From the NCBI RefSeq assembly GCF_013307225.1, contig NZ_CP028942.1, positions 310,001 through 374,000 of the forward strand: a DNA stretch of 64,000 nt, in the 5' to 3' direction. This document shows positions 1-9,668 of the stretch, one piece after another. A program made the translations under genes and the position numbers. How positions within the stretch are numbered: position 1 is the first letter of the stretch; every line of letters starts with the position of its first letter. The notes beneath the pieces were generated by a model, which worked only from the letters and a program-made list of their open reading frames with translations, did not search any database and was not told the origin of the DNA. This DNA is from Polynucleobacter tropicus (GTDB taxonomy: Bacteria; Pseudomonadota; Gammaproteobacteria; Burkholderiales; Burkholderiaceae).

Positions 1-1629
1 ACTGCCCCAGATACGGTTTTTGAAAGCCCAATCATTCAACCATTAATTTACTTATTTAAAATTAATACCGCTAACGGCTTATTAATTCCGATGGCGGTAT
101 TCTTTTGTTCCACCGCAATTTTGTCAGCAAGTGTAAGGTTAATGCTTCTTTGGCGGACTGCCAATTTGTCTTTTTCAGTTGGCGCTGAATTGAGTGCCGA
201 AATTTATCGAAAAAGCCTATATCAGCCATATCATATTCATATTTCAAGAAATAGCAGTGAAATTATTAACGGGATTTCAAATAAGGCAAATACCGTCATC
301 TATAGCACAGTTTTGCCTATACTAAATTTTATTTCTGGAGCAGTTTTATTGACGACCATTTTAGTCGTGCTTATTTATCTAAATCCCCTGATAACATTTA
401 TTGCATTTTTGGGTTTTGGATTTTCTTATGTAATTGTAGTTCGTTTAATTAAAAATCGCCTCTACGTTAATAGCAAAATAATTGCTTATGAGTCAAACAA
501 TGTTATCCAATCAATTCAAGAGGGCCTCGGTGGGATAAGGGATGTTTTAATTGATGGTTCTCAGGAAATTTTTTGTAAAAAATATGAAGCGGCGGATAGT
601 GCTGTTAGGGGTGCTCAAGGTAGCAATCATTTTCTTAGTATTAGTCCAAAATATATTATGGAGGGAATAGGACTTGTTTTAATTGCAATATTGGCCCTAA
701 TTATTTTGGGCTTTCAAGATAGCGCTATTGGCATTATTCCAATGCTAGGCGCCTTAGCGTTGGGGTCGCAGAGGTTATTGCCGCTCTTGCAACAACTCTA
801 TAGTTCATGGGCCTCTCTACAAGGCGGACTTGATTCGTTGGGGGATGTGGTGGCGCTTTTGAATCAATCAATGCCAAAAAGCTCCAGCAAGCCATTGACC
901 CCAATTTCCTTTACGCATGAAATAAGGTTGTCCAATATTTCATTTGGCTATGAGCCTAGTCAGCCCCTTGTCTTACGGCAAATTAATTTGATAATTTTGA
1001 AGGGGGAAAAAGTAGGGGTAATTGGTAAAAGTGGTTGTGGAAAATCTACTTTTTTGGATGTTTTAATGGGTCTTTTGCAGCCATCCGAAGGTAAGTTGAA
1101 GGTTGATGGTGAAGAAATACGGCAGCTTAATGCTCGTAATTGGCAAGAAAATATTGCCCATGTACCCCAGTCCATATATTTAAGTGACGCATCGATTATG
1201 GAGAATATTGCTTTCGGTGTTCCAATTGAGGAGATTGATATTGCTGATGTTATAAAGGCTGCCAAAGGTGCGAAGATAGATGGATGGATTAGTCGACTGC
1301 CAAACCAATATTTAAGTGGTGTTGGCGAACGTGGCTTACGACTTTCTGGCGGTCAACGCCAGCGCATCGGACTGGCCAGGGCTCTATATAAAAAATCAAG
1401 TTTAATCATACTTGATGAGGCAACTAGTTCGCTTGATACCGCCACGGAAGAGAGTATTATGGAAACGGTCCATTGTCTTGATTCAAATATCACCATTATC
1501 ATGGTTGCGCACAGATTGAGCACTTTAAAGGATTGCACAAAAATTATAAAAATCGAGAATGGCAAAATTAAGTCCGAAGGTTCATATTCTGAATTGATTA
1601 ATATTGAACCAATTAAAAATAAATTTTAA
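1..1629 (+). CDS. ABC transporter, fused permease/ATPase (PglK-like flippase), 5' partial
   Basis: The reading frame is open from base 1, so the true start lies before the window; the first internal ATG is at 91. The N-terminal half is hydrophobic, with several membrane helices of an ABC exporter domain. The C-terminal half is a complete ATPase: Walker A GKSGCGKST near base 1026, signature LSGGQRQR near 1340, Walker B LIILDEATSS near 1400, H-loop His in MVAHRLS near 1500. A half-transporter of this layout at the edge of a glycan locus fits the PglK family, which flips undecaprenyl-diphosphate oligosaccharides as a homodimer in the inner membrane. The substrate is inferred from context only; a lipid or peptide exporter is possible. 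A separate Wzx flippase lies at 17024, so the locus may serve two glycans. Confidence 0.85.
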   Translation, partial: TAPDTVFESPIIQPLIYLFKINTANGLLIPMAVFFCSTAILSASVRLMLLWRTANLSFSVGAELSAEIYRKSLYQPYHIHISRNSSEIINGISNKANTVIYSTVLPILNFISGAVLLTTILVVLIYLNPLITFIAFLGFGFSYVIVVRLIKNRLYVNSKIIAYESNNVIQSIQEGLGGIRDVLIDGSQEIFCKKYEAADSAVRGAQGSNHFLSISPKYIMEGIGLVLIAILALIILGFQDSAIGIIPMLGALALGSQRLLPLLQQLYSSWASLQGGLDSLGDVVALLNQSMPKSSSKPLTPISFTHEIRLSNISFGYEPSQPLVLRQINLIILKGEKVGVIGKSGCGKSTFLDVLMGLLQPSEGKLKVDGEEIRQLNARNWQENIAHVPQSIYLSDASIMENIAFGVPIEEIDIADVIKAAKGAKIDGWISRLPNQYLSGVGERGLRLSGGQRQRIGLARALYKKSSLIILDEATSSLDTATEESIMETVHCLDSNITIIMVAHRLSTLKDCTKIIKIENGKIKSEGSYSELINIEPIKNKF

Positions 1630-1737
1630 TTTTTTGCAAATTTATTTAAATAAGTTCATAACATTCATTATTACTGACATAGTCGGTATAGAATGAGCAT
1701 TTAATAAAAATCTACGGGGTTTGGAATTAGGAATAAC

Positions 1738-2646
1738 ATGTTTTGTTCAATTTGCGGTGAACGTAATATTACCGATGCTATTAAATCTAAGGATTTCAAC
1801 AGAGGCATCGATAATAATGCTTTCTCATATTATCGATGCCTCTGTTGTCATTCTTATTTCTTGTACCCCACTCCTCATAATATAAGTTTCTACTACCATG
1901 GGGCATATCCCGCTTATAAACACACTTCGAATAAGAGCAATCAGGTTGACCTAGAATCGGATAAGCTGCGACTTATTAAAAAATATAAAAAAAGAGGAAA
2001 GCTAATTGAGGTGGGTCCTGCAGCTGGAGCTTTTATGCGTGTTGCAAGTGAGGCTGATTTTAAGGTCACTGGAATTGAAATGGATGAGAGTTGCTGTAAA
2101 TATATAAGCCAGTCCATGGGTTTAAATGTTGTAAATTCATCATCACCTGCCCGGGAGTTAAGGTTGCAGGAAGATGTTGATGTTTGTGTGGCCTTTCATG
2201 TGATTGAGCATTTAGAATGTTTACCAGAATTCTTAGAGGCCGCATCTTCTTCATTATCGAGAAAGGGGATTCTTGTTCTATCCTCACCCAACCCAGAATC
2301 TCTTTCATTTAGAGTTTTTAAAAAATATTGGGTCCACCTTGATGCGCCTAGGCATTTATCTTTGGTCTCTATTGTGGCTCTGGACAGTCTGATGGGTAGG
2401 TATGGGATGGTAAGAATTGGTCTGCATCAGAATGATAGAGTTGGATGTCTCATTAGCGCTGCAGGCTGGAAAGATTCTTTGGTTAATATATGTCGAGGTA
2501 CTAAGCCGCCGTTTAGATGGATTGCCAGGCTTGGACCTGTTCTATCATTCTTAATGCTTCCTTTTGATCGTATTTCGGGTCTGGGGGGTTCATACACAGC
2601 AATTTACTCATTTAAATCTAGCCAAAAAGATTTGGTTGGTCAATGA
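1738..2646 (+). CDS. Class I SAM-dependent methyltransferase with N-terminal zinc-binding cysteines
   Basis: 302 residues. The N-terminus has two Cys pairs (C3/C6, then a CLCC cluster near residue 35) that look like a zinc ribbon. The SAM-binding glycine-rich loop is IEVGPAAGAF near residue 90, and a HVIEHL stretch near 158 matches the Methyltransf_12/11 type fold. Proteins with this layout sit in sugar loci and methylate nucleotide sugars or glycan ends; the acceptor here is unknown. It follows the ABC transporter after about 108 bases and overlaps the next gene by ATGA, so it is translationally coupled to it. Confidence 0.8.
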   Translation: MFCSICGERNITDAIKSKDFNRGIDNNAFSYYRCLCCHSYFLYPTPHNISFYYHGAYPAYKHTSNKSNQVDLESDKLRLIKKYKKRGKLIEVGPAAGAFMRVASEADFKVTGIEMDESCCKYISQSMGLNVVNSSSPARELRLQEDVDVCVAFHVIEHLECLPEFLEAASSSLSRKGILVLSSPNPESLSFRVFKKYWVHLDAPRHLSLVSIVALDSLMGRYGMVRIGLHQNDRVGCLISAAGWKDSLVNICRGTKPPFRWIARLGPVLSFLMLPFDRISGLGGSYTAIYSFKSSQKDLVGQ

Positions 2647-3476
2647 GTTTATTTGTCTTATACCTTGCGCGGGGTATGGATGGGGGTGCAAAGGCAACTT
2701 TTGATTTTTTCCGATCATATATGGCTGTTAATGCCGGTTGTAATCATCATCTAGGGGTTATTTTTAAGGGCTGGGACCAGCCCGAAGAAAAAGAAATTGC
2801 GCTTAACTTGGCAAGACTATGCAATGCTCAAATATTCGACTTTATTGACGATGGGTATGACTGGGGTGCTTACATACGCATAATGCCATATATTGATTCA
2901 TATGATGAGATATGTTTTTTAAATACGTTTAGCCGTCCATTGGTTAATGATTGGCTGAGGTTGTTATCTCATGCTTTAAATAATACTGAAAATGGGCCCA
3001 TTGGTGCGGCTGGTGCCACTGGATCTTGGGAGTCCTATTTGCAATGGCCTAATGCCAATTTTTTTTCGGGTGGCATAAGGCAGCGCCTAAAGTTTTTTAG
3101 AAATTACCTTAGATTTAAGCCGTACCCAAACTATCACTTGAGATCAAATGCTTTTATTTGCAAAAAAAGTATTTTTAATTTATTTTCAAAATCATTGAAA
3201 ATTCCCAAGACTAAATTTGATGCCCTCCTTCTGGAAAGTGGTAGAAAAGGATTTTCAGCTTTTTTGCTTGGAATGGGGTACAAGCTGATTGTTGTTGGCG
3301 CCGATGGTAGCTCATATGCCCAAGAGGAGTGGGATAAAAGTAAAACTTTTAGGTCTGGAGGCCAGTTGAATTTAGTGGTGTCGGACAATAGAACGGCGCA
3401 GTACGACGAGGCAAGCTTGGTTGACAAAATAAGACTGCGGACTCTGACATGGGGGTCTTCAAGTGGGCCAATCTAA
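2643..3476 (+). CDS. Glycosyltransferase-like protein (rhamnan-synthesis F-like region), family uncertain
   Basis: 277 residues, soluble. I do not recognise a clear family. The segment DDGYDWGAY near residue 73, followed by YDEICFLN and a GAAGATGSWES stretch near 120, resembles the pattern (GYD.GA, N-D-S, GA...G..ES) of RgpF-like polysaccharide proteins, which are glycosyltransferases. Its ATG overlaps the stop of the methyltransferase (ATGA), and its 3' end touches the next glycosyltransferase, so it belongs to the same transcription unit. A role in transferring a sugar to the repeat unit is inferred from position. Confidence 0.6.
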   Translation: MSLFVLYLARGMDGGAKATFDFFRSYMAVNAGCNHHLGVIFKGWDQPEEKEIALNLARLCNAQIFDFIDDGYDWGAYIRIMPYIDSYDEICFLNTFSRPLVNDWLRLLSHALNNTENGPIGAAGATGSWESYLQWPNANFFSGGIRQRLKFFRNYLRFKPYPNYHLRSNAFICKKSIFNLFSKSLKIPKTKFDALLLESGRKGFSAFLLGMGYKLIVVGADGSSYAQEEWDKSKTFRSGGQLNLVVSDNRTAQYDEASLVDKIRLRTLTWGSSSGPI

Positions 3477-4461
3477 AATGCTTATAACATATGTAATTCC
3501 TGTATTAGATCAAGAGCGCACAATTTTAAGGGCTGTCTTTTCGGCGCTTGCTATTGCTGAGGAGTTGGATGGCGCCATTTTGGTGTGCGTAAATAAATGT
3601 AGTGATTCCACCCTAGATCTGGTCTCAGGCTTGCGGAATGATCGAATTACTATCCTATCATCTGATGTTTTATTGAGTATGAGAGAGAATGCCTTAAGGG
3701 GCTTACTGGAGGTTAAGACGCCCTATGCTTGTTTCCTTAGTGGCGATGATTGGTTGCCATTTGATGGGCAAATCCAGTTAGCCGCAGTTGCTCAAGAGGC
3801 GTTGATTAATAACTTAAGCCCCGTTTTTTTTGGCGACTACCATATTGTGCTCAATCAGAACGATGATTCTAAAAATGTTATTTGTAGTTTAGAAGAAACG
3901 TGGTCGAGCACTCCAAGACGGAGGCAAAGGGAAAATATTATAAAAATCCATTTACCCAATCTTAACGGCGCCTGGGTACCAATTGATTTATTCATAGCGG
4001 GCATGAAGGCTATCCCCTTATATATGCCTGAAGAGCTTACTAGTTATGCTGGTGACGTTCCATTTTGGTGGTTTTTAGTTGATTCTGCAGTGGTGCAGTA
4101 TGTTCCAGTAAATCAGGTGAATTACAACGGTGAGTTGGATGGTATTGAAGTGGGTGGATACCAAAAGAGAGCTAGGCACATGCAGCTCCAAGGGATATTT
4201 TCTTTTTATTCAAATCTTTTGGATGATAAATCAATGGAAGAATATTTTTCTATGATTTCAAGAGAAAAAATAAATGCCTTAACTTTCTCGAAAAATATAT
4301 CAAAAAATGAGTTAAAAAAAATAGCTAAAAAATTCAGCCATCAGAAAGATCCATGGATTAATTATGTGATTTATGGGGCAATTGAAAATTATTATCTAAT
4401 GTTTCTATTCTATCAATTTTTTACGAGAGTTTATAGAAAATTAAAAATATGGAAAAAATAA
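3463..4461 (+). CDS. Glycosyltransferase family 2
   Basis: 332 residues, GT-A type. The N-terminus TYVIPVLDQERTI is the nucleotide-binding start of family 2, and FLSGDDW near residue 93 supplies the DxD-like metal/nucleotide-sugar motif. It likely adds one sugar to the lipid-linked repeat unit in the cytoplasm. The start is ambiguous: GTG at 3463 has a GGGGG seven bases upstream but overlaps the previous gene by 14 bases, while ATG at 3478 begins one base after the previous stop. The 3' end overlaps the next gene by 13 bases. Donor and acceptor cannot be read from sequence. Confidence 0.8.
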   Translation: MGQSKMLITYVIPVLDQERTILRAVFSALAIAEELDGAILVCVNKCSDSTLDLVSGLRNDRITILSSDVLLSMRENALRGLLEVKTPYACFLSGDDWLPFDGQIQLAAVAQEALINNLSPVFFGDYHIVLNQNDDSKNVICSLEETWSSTPRRRQRENIIKIHLPNLNGAWVPIDLFIAGMKAIPLYMPEELTSYAGDVPFWWFLVDSAVVQYVPVNQVNYNGELDGIEVGGYQKRARHMQLQGIFSFYSNLLDDKSMEEYFSMISREKINALTFSKNISKNELKKIAKKFSHQKDPWINYVIYGAIENYYLMFLFYQFFTRVYRKLKIWKK

Positions 4462-5831
4462 AAAATGGATATTCTAGCGGCTTTATTGCCGCTATAGCAG
4501 CTTTATGTCTGCTGAGTTACGAATTATTTTTTACATTTTGTGCGCTGATTGGGTATACATATCCAGGTTCTAACAGTAGCCCCATTTTTAAAATTTATGC
4601 GGGGGTATTGTTTTTAATCGCTATCATGATTTTTTTGAAAAATAATTCAAAGCTCAGCCTCAATTTTTGCCTAATTCTACAAGAAAGAATACTAATATTA
4701 CCCTTTTTGATTTGTGGGGCATATATATTTTCTGTTATTGATAGGGGTAGCATAAATAAGACCGCTGAACTATACATCTTATATTATTTAGTATTTAGTT
4801 TACCTGCATTAATTATGGGTATTTTGATTGGCAGATTAAGTTTAATAGATTACTTTATTAAAATAATTGATTTATTTGTATTTATTGCAAGTATAGCGAT
4901 TTTTAAATCATATATTTTTGGGTACTTATTTGGACATCGTTTTTCGAATTTTGGGGGCGTCGACTATCAAAGTGCATCATACATATCGGCAATATTTTTC
5001 GGATTGAACCTCTATTTTGTTTTATTTTTAAAAGAGGGAAGGTATAAGTATTTTAGAATTTTGATGGGTACAATTTTATTCCTTGGGGTCTTGATTCCAG
5101 AAGGTAGGGGCGGATTTCTTTTAATGATCTTATATATAATATTTTTTGTTATATCATATATATATCTGGGTGTGAAAAAGATAAATCCAAAAAAAAATTC
5201 CTATATTTTCCTAGCTATTATTTTTATCGCTCCAATATTGGCGGTTGGGTTTAATAAGCTGGATAATTCTGGGAGGGGATTGAAGCGTGCTTTAGAGTAC
5301 TTGGAGTATAACGATCACCATAAATCTGAGGCCAAGCCAACTCCGCCTCATAATGATTCCGATGCTGGCGATAAAGGCAAGCTCGAGGAGGGCGACGTTA
5401 AGATATTGGACGCTGCAAATGCAATTAATGCGCCAATACACCCTTGGTTGAAAATGACGGGGATTAATTGGAGTGGAACTTCAAATCGTGGGGCGCTCTA
5501 CTCAAATACTATCAGGCTGATAATTGAACGGCCATTTTTTGGATATGGCCTATTTGGATTTTGGGATATATCTGGCTACCCTCACAACATAGAGTTGGAA
5601 ATTTTTCTGCAGGGCGGGATTTTTTATTTTTCTCTTGCGGTAATTTTCTTTTTTTATTTTGCTAAAAATTTATATAAGTTAATATCTTTAGATTCAAAAA
5701 ATTTAATAATTCTAATTATTTTTATGCTCCCGCTTGTTAGACTCCATGTATCCGGTACATACATCAGTGAGGCATCGTTATGGTTTTGCATTGGACTGGC
5801 TTTTTCCAGGCCAGATCTGGGGCGATCTTAA
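4449..5831 (+). CDS. O-antigen polymerase/ligase-like membrane protein (Wzy-like)
   Basis: 460 residues with about ten to twelve hydrophobic segments and one large periplasmic loop (about residues 275-345) that is hydrophilic and Pro/Asp/Lys-rich. A PEGRGGF stretch before the loop and ERPFFGYGLFGF...PHN after it match the pattern of the Wzy_C/O-antigen ligase superfamily. In such loci this protein polymerises repeat units in the periplasm; WaaL-type ligases look alike, so the exact role is inferred. It is the only such protein in the locus, which favours the polymerase role. Very A+T rich coding sequence. Confidence 0.75.
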   Translation: MEKIKNGYSSGFIAAIAALCLLSYELFFTFCALIGYTYPGSNSSPIFKIYAGVLFLIAIMIFLKNNSKLSLNFCLILQERILILPFLICGAYIFSVIDRGSINKTAELYILYYLVFSLPALIMGILIGRLSLIDYFIKIIDLFVFIASIAIFKSYIFGYLFGHRFSNFGGVDYQSASYISAIFFGLNLYFVLFLKEGRYKYFRILMGTILFLGVLIPEGRGGFLLMILYIIFFVISYIYLGVKKINPKKNSYIFLAIIFIAPILAVGFNKLDNSGRGLKRALEYLEYNDHHKSEAKPTPPHNDSDAGDKGKLEEGDVKILDAANAINAPIHPWLKMTGINWSGTSNRGALYSNTIRLIIERPFFGYGLFGFWDISGYPHNIELEIFLQGGIFYFSLAVIFFFYFAKNLYKLISLDSKNLIILIIFMLPLVRLHVSGTYISEASLWFCIGLAFSRPDLGRS

Positions 5832-5865
5832 GATTAACTTATCCCCTTAAGTGCGGTGGTTGAAA

Positions 5866-6975
5866 ATGCAAAGAATTCTTCATATAGTCAGAAAAATGGA
5901 TCATGGCGGCGTTCAATCCATGATCATGAACTACTACAGAAACATTGATAGAAAAAAAATTCAATTTGATTTTTTAGAGCTGGAGAGTGGTCAAAGTTTT
6001 TATGCGGATGAAATTGGGCTATATGGCGGTCATATTTTTAAGCTTGAGGGGTCTGGATCTCATTTAAAAAAATTTTACTTATATTGCAAATTTCTGACTG
6101 TTAATAGGCCGTCGGCAATTCATTGCCATTTAAATTGGCTTAACGCAATATTCTTATTTTCAAGCCTTATTTTTTTAATACCCATAAGAATTTCTCACAG
6201 TCATAATGCATTACTTCCCGCAAGAGGCGTAGATTTAATTATTAAAAAAATCCTTAGAGTAGTTATCAATACATCTTCCACCCATAGATTCTCTTGCTCC
6301 ACAGAATCGGCTATCTGGCTTTATGGTGCGGAGGTCATTTATTCGAATAATTATACTTTGATAAGGAATGCTATTGATCCAGTCAAATTTACTTATGAGG
6401 ATGCTTCGAGGGAGTTAAAGAGGGCCGAGCTTGGAATTGTGAATGAATTAGTTATTGGCCACATTGGGCATTTTAATGTTCAAAAAAATCATACTTTTAT
6501 ACTGGAAATTTTTAAAAATTTGGCTAATTTAAATCCAAATGTAGTTTTAGTCCTAGTTGGGACTGGCGATTTGTTTTTAGATGTAAGTGAGATGGCAAAA
6601 GAGTATGGGATTGAGCGGCAGGTGCGTTTTTTGGGAGATCGCGTGGATATTCCCGAGTTATTTGCTGCGTTTGATATATTTCTTTTTCCCTCTTTGCATG
6701 AAGGCCTTCCGTTTGTTTTGCTTGAGGCTCAAGCCGCTGGGGTCCCATGCGTTATTTCGGACGTTATTACACGAGAGGTGGCTATTGGAGACGGCGTCTT
6801 CTTTATCGGGCTTAACGAGCCTGCAAAAACTTGGGCCAGTGAGATTGTGAGTATTGATTTAAAAAGGAGGAAGGGGAATCTAAGCTCAATTTACTCCTAT
6901 GGTTATGATATTCGCGCCGCTGCAAAAGAACTTCAAGCCAATTATATGCTGGCATTTTCATCCCTATCAAATTAA
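5866..6975 (+). CDS. Glycosyltransferase family 4 (GT-B)
   Basis: About 369 residues from ATG 5866. This ATG has GGTGG six bases upstream; a GTG at 5851 in frame lacks a ribosome site. HIVRKMDHGGVQSMIM at the N-terminus is the acceptor-domain glycine loop of GT4 enzymes. The C-terminal domain has GHIGHFNVQKNH, a LVGTGD turn and FPSLHEGLPFVLLEAQAAGVP, with the conserved E-x7-E donor-binding motif. It probably transfers a sugar during repeat-unit assembly. It stands six bases before the next glycosyltransferase. Confidence 0.85.
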   Translation: MQRILHIVRKMDHGGVQSMIMNYYRNIDRKKIQFDFLELESGQSFYADEIGLYGGHIFKLEGSGSHLKKFYLYCKFLTVNRPSAIHCHLNWLNAIFLFSSLIFLIPIRISHSHNALLPARGVDLIIKKILRVVINTSSTHRFSCSTESAIWLYGAEVIYSNNYTLIRNAIDPVKFTYEDASRELKRAELGIVNELVIGHIGHFNVQKNHTFILEIFKNLANLNPNVVLVLVGTGDLFLDVSEMAKEYGIERQVRFLGDRVDIPELFAAFDIFLFPSLHEGLPFVLLEAQAAGVPCVISDVITREVAIGDGVFFIGLNEPAKTWASEIVSIDLKRRKGNLSSIYSYGYDIRAAAKELQANYMLAFSSLSN

Positions 6976-6981
6976 TTAGTT

Positions 6982-8223
6982 GTGACAATTTATCCAGCCA
7001 TTAAGCTGTTGCTAATTTCTCCCGGTCGACTCCCAATACCAGCTTACGAGGGGGGCGCTGTTGAAAATTTGCTAGAAATTTTCTTGGAGTTTAACGAGGC
7101 TCACCAACATTTTGAAATACTTTGCGCATCAGCATCTCCACTTTGCCAAGAAGGGCTGGCTGCTGGGTTTAAAAAAACAAGTTTTCTATATATAAAAACG
7201 CGCTCTTTAAGATTTCTTGTTAAAAAAGCACTCTTTAAGGTTGTGAGATTTTTTGGTTTTGGCTTAATTGAAGATGTGTATTTTCAAGAGGTCTTGAGAA
7301 ATTTAGGCAAAAAAATTCACGATTTTGATCTTGTAGTTATTGAAAATACTCCAGAATATATTCTTCCTTTGAGAAAAGTGTATAAAGGCTATGTAATTTT
7401 GCATTTGCACAATAATTATTTGTATCAAAAAACCCATTTAAACGAAGAGATTATTCGTTCTTTTGATGAAATATATGGGGTAAGTGATTTTATTTTGAGC
7501 CAGCTCCAAAATCGCATAGATTCACAAAGAATGCATCTTTTGTACAATGGGATTAAGGTTGGTAAATTTAACCCAAAAAATCCACTTGAAGATTGCCGGT
7601 ATTCTCGAGCCTCTTTGAATATTCGACCTGATGAGTTCGTAATTTTATATGCAGGCAGAGTCGCCGAATCAAAAGGGATTATGCTATTGATCGATGCATT
7701 TAAGAAACTTGCAAAAATATATCCAGCTAGATTGATTATTGCAGGTGCGCCAGCCTTTAAGAACTCCAGTGATGATGATTGCATGGTGGGGGCTAGGGCG
7801 TTAGCGGCTGACTTGGCGGACAGGGTTATTTTCTTGGGTTATGTGGATTATGATGCTATGCCTTCTGTATACCGTATCGCGGATATTGGCGTGGTGCCAT
7901 CCCTTCAGCCTGAGGGGTTTGGGTTGACGGCTTTGGAGCATCTGGCTGCGGGTAATCCAGTGGCAACCACCGGATTGGGCGGACTGTCGGAGGTTATTGA
8001 TTGTGCAACTGGATATTTATTGCCTATAGCCTCAGACGCATTCATTGATAAGTTCGTGGCAATAATTGGCCATCTTTACGAAAACCCTGAATTGCAAAAA
8101 AGCATGTCAAGACTTGCAATTGCTAGGGCTGAGCGGTTTTCAGATTCAATTTATTCCCAGCGTTTTAAAAGTTTGCTACAAGAATCATTTGCGCGCGCCG
8201 TAGCAAAGAAAAGGCATATATGA
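6982..8223 (+). CDS. Glycosyltransferase family 4 (GT-B)
   Basis: 413 residues, GTG start with no obvious ribosome site; translation is probably coupled to the preceding gene. Motifs are SPGRLPIPAYEGGAVE at the N-terminus (acceptor loop), ILYAGRVAESKG near residue 225 opening the donor domain, and PSLQPEGFGLTALEHLAAGNP with the E-x7-E signature near 310. The TGA overlaps the ATG of the next, frameshifted gene. Cytoplasmic sugar transfer to the lipid-linked glycan is the expected role. Confidence 0.85.
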   Translation: MTIYPAIKLLLISPGRLPIPAYEGGAVENLLEIFLEFNEAHQHFEILCASASPLCQEGLAAGFKKTSFLYIKTRSLRFLVKKALFKVVRFFGFGLIEDVYFQEVLRNLGKKIHDFDLVVIENTPEYILPLRKVYKGYVILHLHNNYLYQKTHLNEEIIRSFDEIYGVSDFILSQLQNRIDSQRMHLLYNGIKVGKFNPKNPLEDCRYSRASLNIRPDEFVILYAGRVAESKGIMLLIDAFKKLAKIYPARLIIAGAPAFKNSSDDDCMVGARALAADLADRVIFLGYVDYDAMPSVYRIADIGVVPSLQPEGFGLTALEHLAAGNPVATTGLGGLSEVIDCATGYLLPIASDAFIDKFVAIIGHLYENPELQKSMSRLAIARAERFSDSIYSQRFKSLLQESFARAVAKKRHI

Positions 8224-9279
8224 AAGTGTTATTTATTCAGCCATATGTTGCGCATTATCTCTCCCCACTTTTTGAGAGGCTAAGTAGGAGTCACGAGATT
8301 ACTGTACTGCATAGTGGAGAGCTTGCTTCGCAGAAAAAATTTAGCGAAATAATACTGTTGCTGATTAAACTTGGCCCCTTTTCTTTACTTTAAAAAAAAT
8401 ATATATTCCATTTGCAATGAGTATGATGTTGTGGTGTCTGAGGCAAACCTAAGATACTTGGATAGAAACTTATTAATATTGTGGCCATTTAGAAAATTTA
8501 AGTGGGTGGCTTGGGGTATAGGCGTTTCAGCATCATATAAAAATAAATTTCATAAAAATAGGGGGCTTGATCGTGTGAGGGCATTCCTCTTCAATAGGGC
8601 GGAAGCGCTAATATTTTACTCTAATTACCCTATTGAGTTGTATGCAAAACTTGGAGTTTCCAGGGATAAGCTTTTTGTTGCGCACAATACTGTAGATATT
8701 TCATCGGGAGAGCATGATCCCATTGAAAAAAGAAAGATAATTTTTGTTGGAACTCTTTATAAAGAAAAGAATATTTTTTCTTTATTGCATGCTTATAAAA
8801 AATATGTTTCATGTAGCGCTAGCCCGCTTCCGCTTTCCATAATTGGTGATGGTGAAGAGTTTTTTGAGGTTGAGCGCTGGATTATAGAAAATAAATTGGA
8901 TGGCTTGGTTGGACTTGAAGGTGCGATTTACGATCCTTCTGGGCTTGCGCTTCACTTTAGGGAGGCTTATGCGTGTATCTCTCCGGATCAGGCTGGCTTA
9001 AGTGTTTTAACAAGTATGGGATACGGCGTTCCCTTTATCACCAAGAGAGATGCGTTTACTGGCGGTGAAATTTTTAATATTGAACATATGAAAAATGGAG
9101 TTCTGTATGGTGAGGATGATGAGCTTGTTTCAATTTTTAATGAAATTGAAGGCAATAGAGATGTATTCATTGAGCTAGGAGAAAGAGCTTTGAAGCATTA
9201 TCGTTCTAGTAGAACAATGGATCAAATGTGTGAATCTATAGAGCGGGCAATCAACTTTGCGGCAAGAAAATCATCGTAG
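8220..9279 (+). pseudogene. Glycosyltransferase family 4, split by a frameshift near 8365-8391
   Basis: The gene starts with ATG at 8220 (ATGA overlap with the gene before) and reads MKVLFIQPYVAHYLSPLFERL, a typical GT4 N-terminus. That frame stops at TAA 8391-8393 after 57 codons. The rest, about 300 residues including IIFVGTLYKEKNIFSLL and SPDQAGLSVLTSMGYGVPFITK, continues in the +1 frame from about 8365 to 9279. Joined, the two parts give a protein near 353 residues, normal for the family, so one base has been lost or gained around the CCCC-TTTT stretch at 8376 or the run of eight A at 8392. A restart at TTG 8371 would give a protein without its N-terminal acceptor loop. Sequencing error, true inactivation or programmed slippage cannot be told apart here. 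Its 3' end overlaps fdtA on the other strand. Confidence 0.75.
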
Positions 9280-9668
9280 TTTCTGTAATAGTCTAACTCG
9301 TCATAAAAGTCTGAGGCTAAAACTAGACATATGGTATTGGGTTTGAAATTTAGCTCTTCCGCCCAGATCATCGGGGGAATGTGTAAGCCTACAGTTAACG
9401 CATTTAAATGAACAATTTTTTTTGAAGATCCATCATCTAGAGCTACATCAAATGATCCATTAATACATATAAGCAGTTGATGTAGCTCTTTGTGAGCATG
9501 GGACCCTCTCGATTTCTCTGGAGGAATGTCGTGGAGATAAAACACCCTCTTGATATGGAAGGGGATATTTGGCGGTCCTTCAATGACTGTTAATTTTCCC
9601 AGATCTTTGGATGAGATGGTCGATAGATCAATAGCCTGACAATCTTGAATTTTTGTATTGGGGATCAC
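9222..9668 (-). CDS. fdtA: Cupin sugar 3,4-ketoisomerase, FdtA/QdtA family (WxcM-like)
   Basis: About 149 residues from GTG 9668; a longer frame reaches ATG 9770 but the added 34 residues look unlike the family. The cupin core carries SRGSHAHKELHQLL, with the two His (HxH) used as catalytic residues in FdtA, then HIPPMIWAEE and FYDELDYYRNYDDF near the end, both typical of the family. The enzyme converts dTDP-4-keto-6-deoxyglucose to a 3-keto sugar, the substrate of the neighbouring aminotransferase. Fucose- or quinovose-type product cannot be decided from sequence alone. It is unusual in lying on the minus strand between plus-strand genes, convergent with the broken glycosyltransferase (58-base overlap) and divergent from fdtB. 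Confidence 0.85.
   Translation of the reverse strand: MIPNTKIQDCQAIDLSTISSKDLGKLTVIEGPPNIPFHIKRVFYLHDIPPEKSRGSHAHKELHQLLICINGSFDVALDDGSSKKIVHLNALTVGLHIPPMIWAEELNFKPNTICLVLASDFYDELDYYRNYDDFLAAKLIARSIDSHI

Noticed and set aside
1642..1653. TTATTTAAATAA palindrome after the ABC transporter gene
   Set aside because: Pure A/T palindromes are frequent by chance in this A/T-rich locus.
8388..8399. Programmed +1 frameshift as in prfB
   Set aside because: CTT-TAA fits, but there is no upstream Shine-Dalgarno-like stimulator, and a glycosyltransferase would not need such control. A mutation or read error is simpler.
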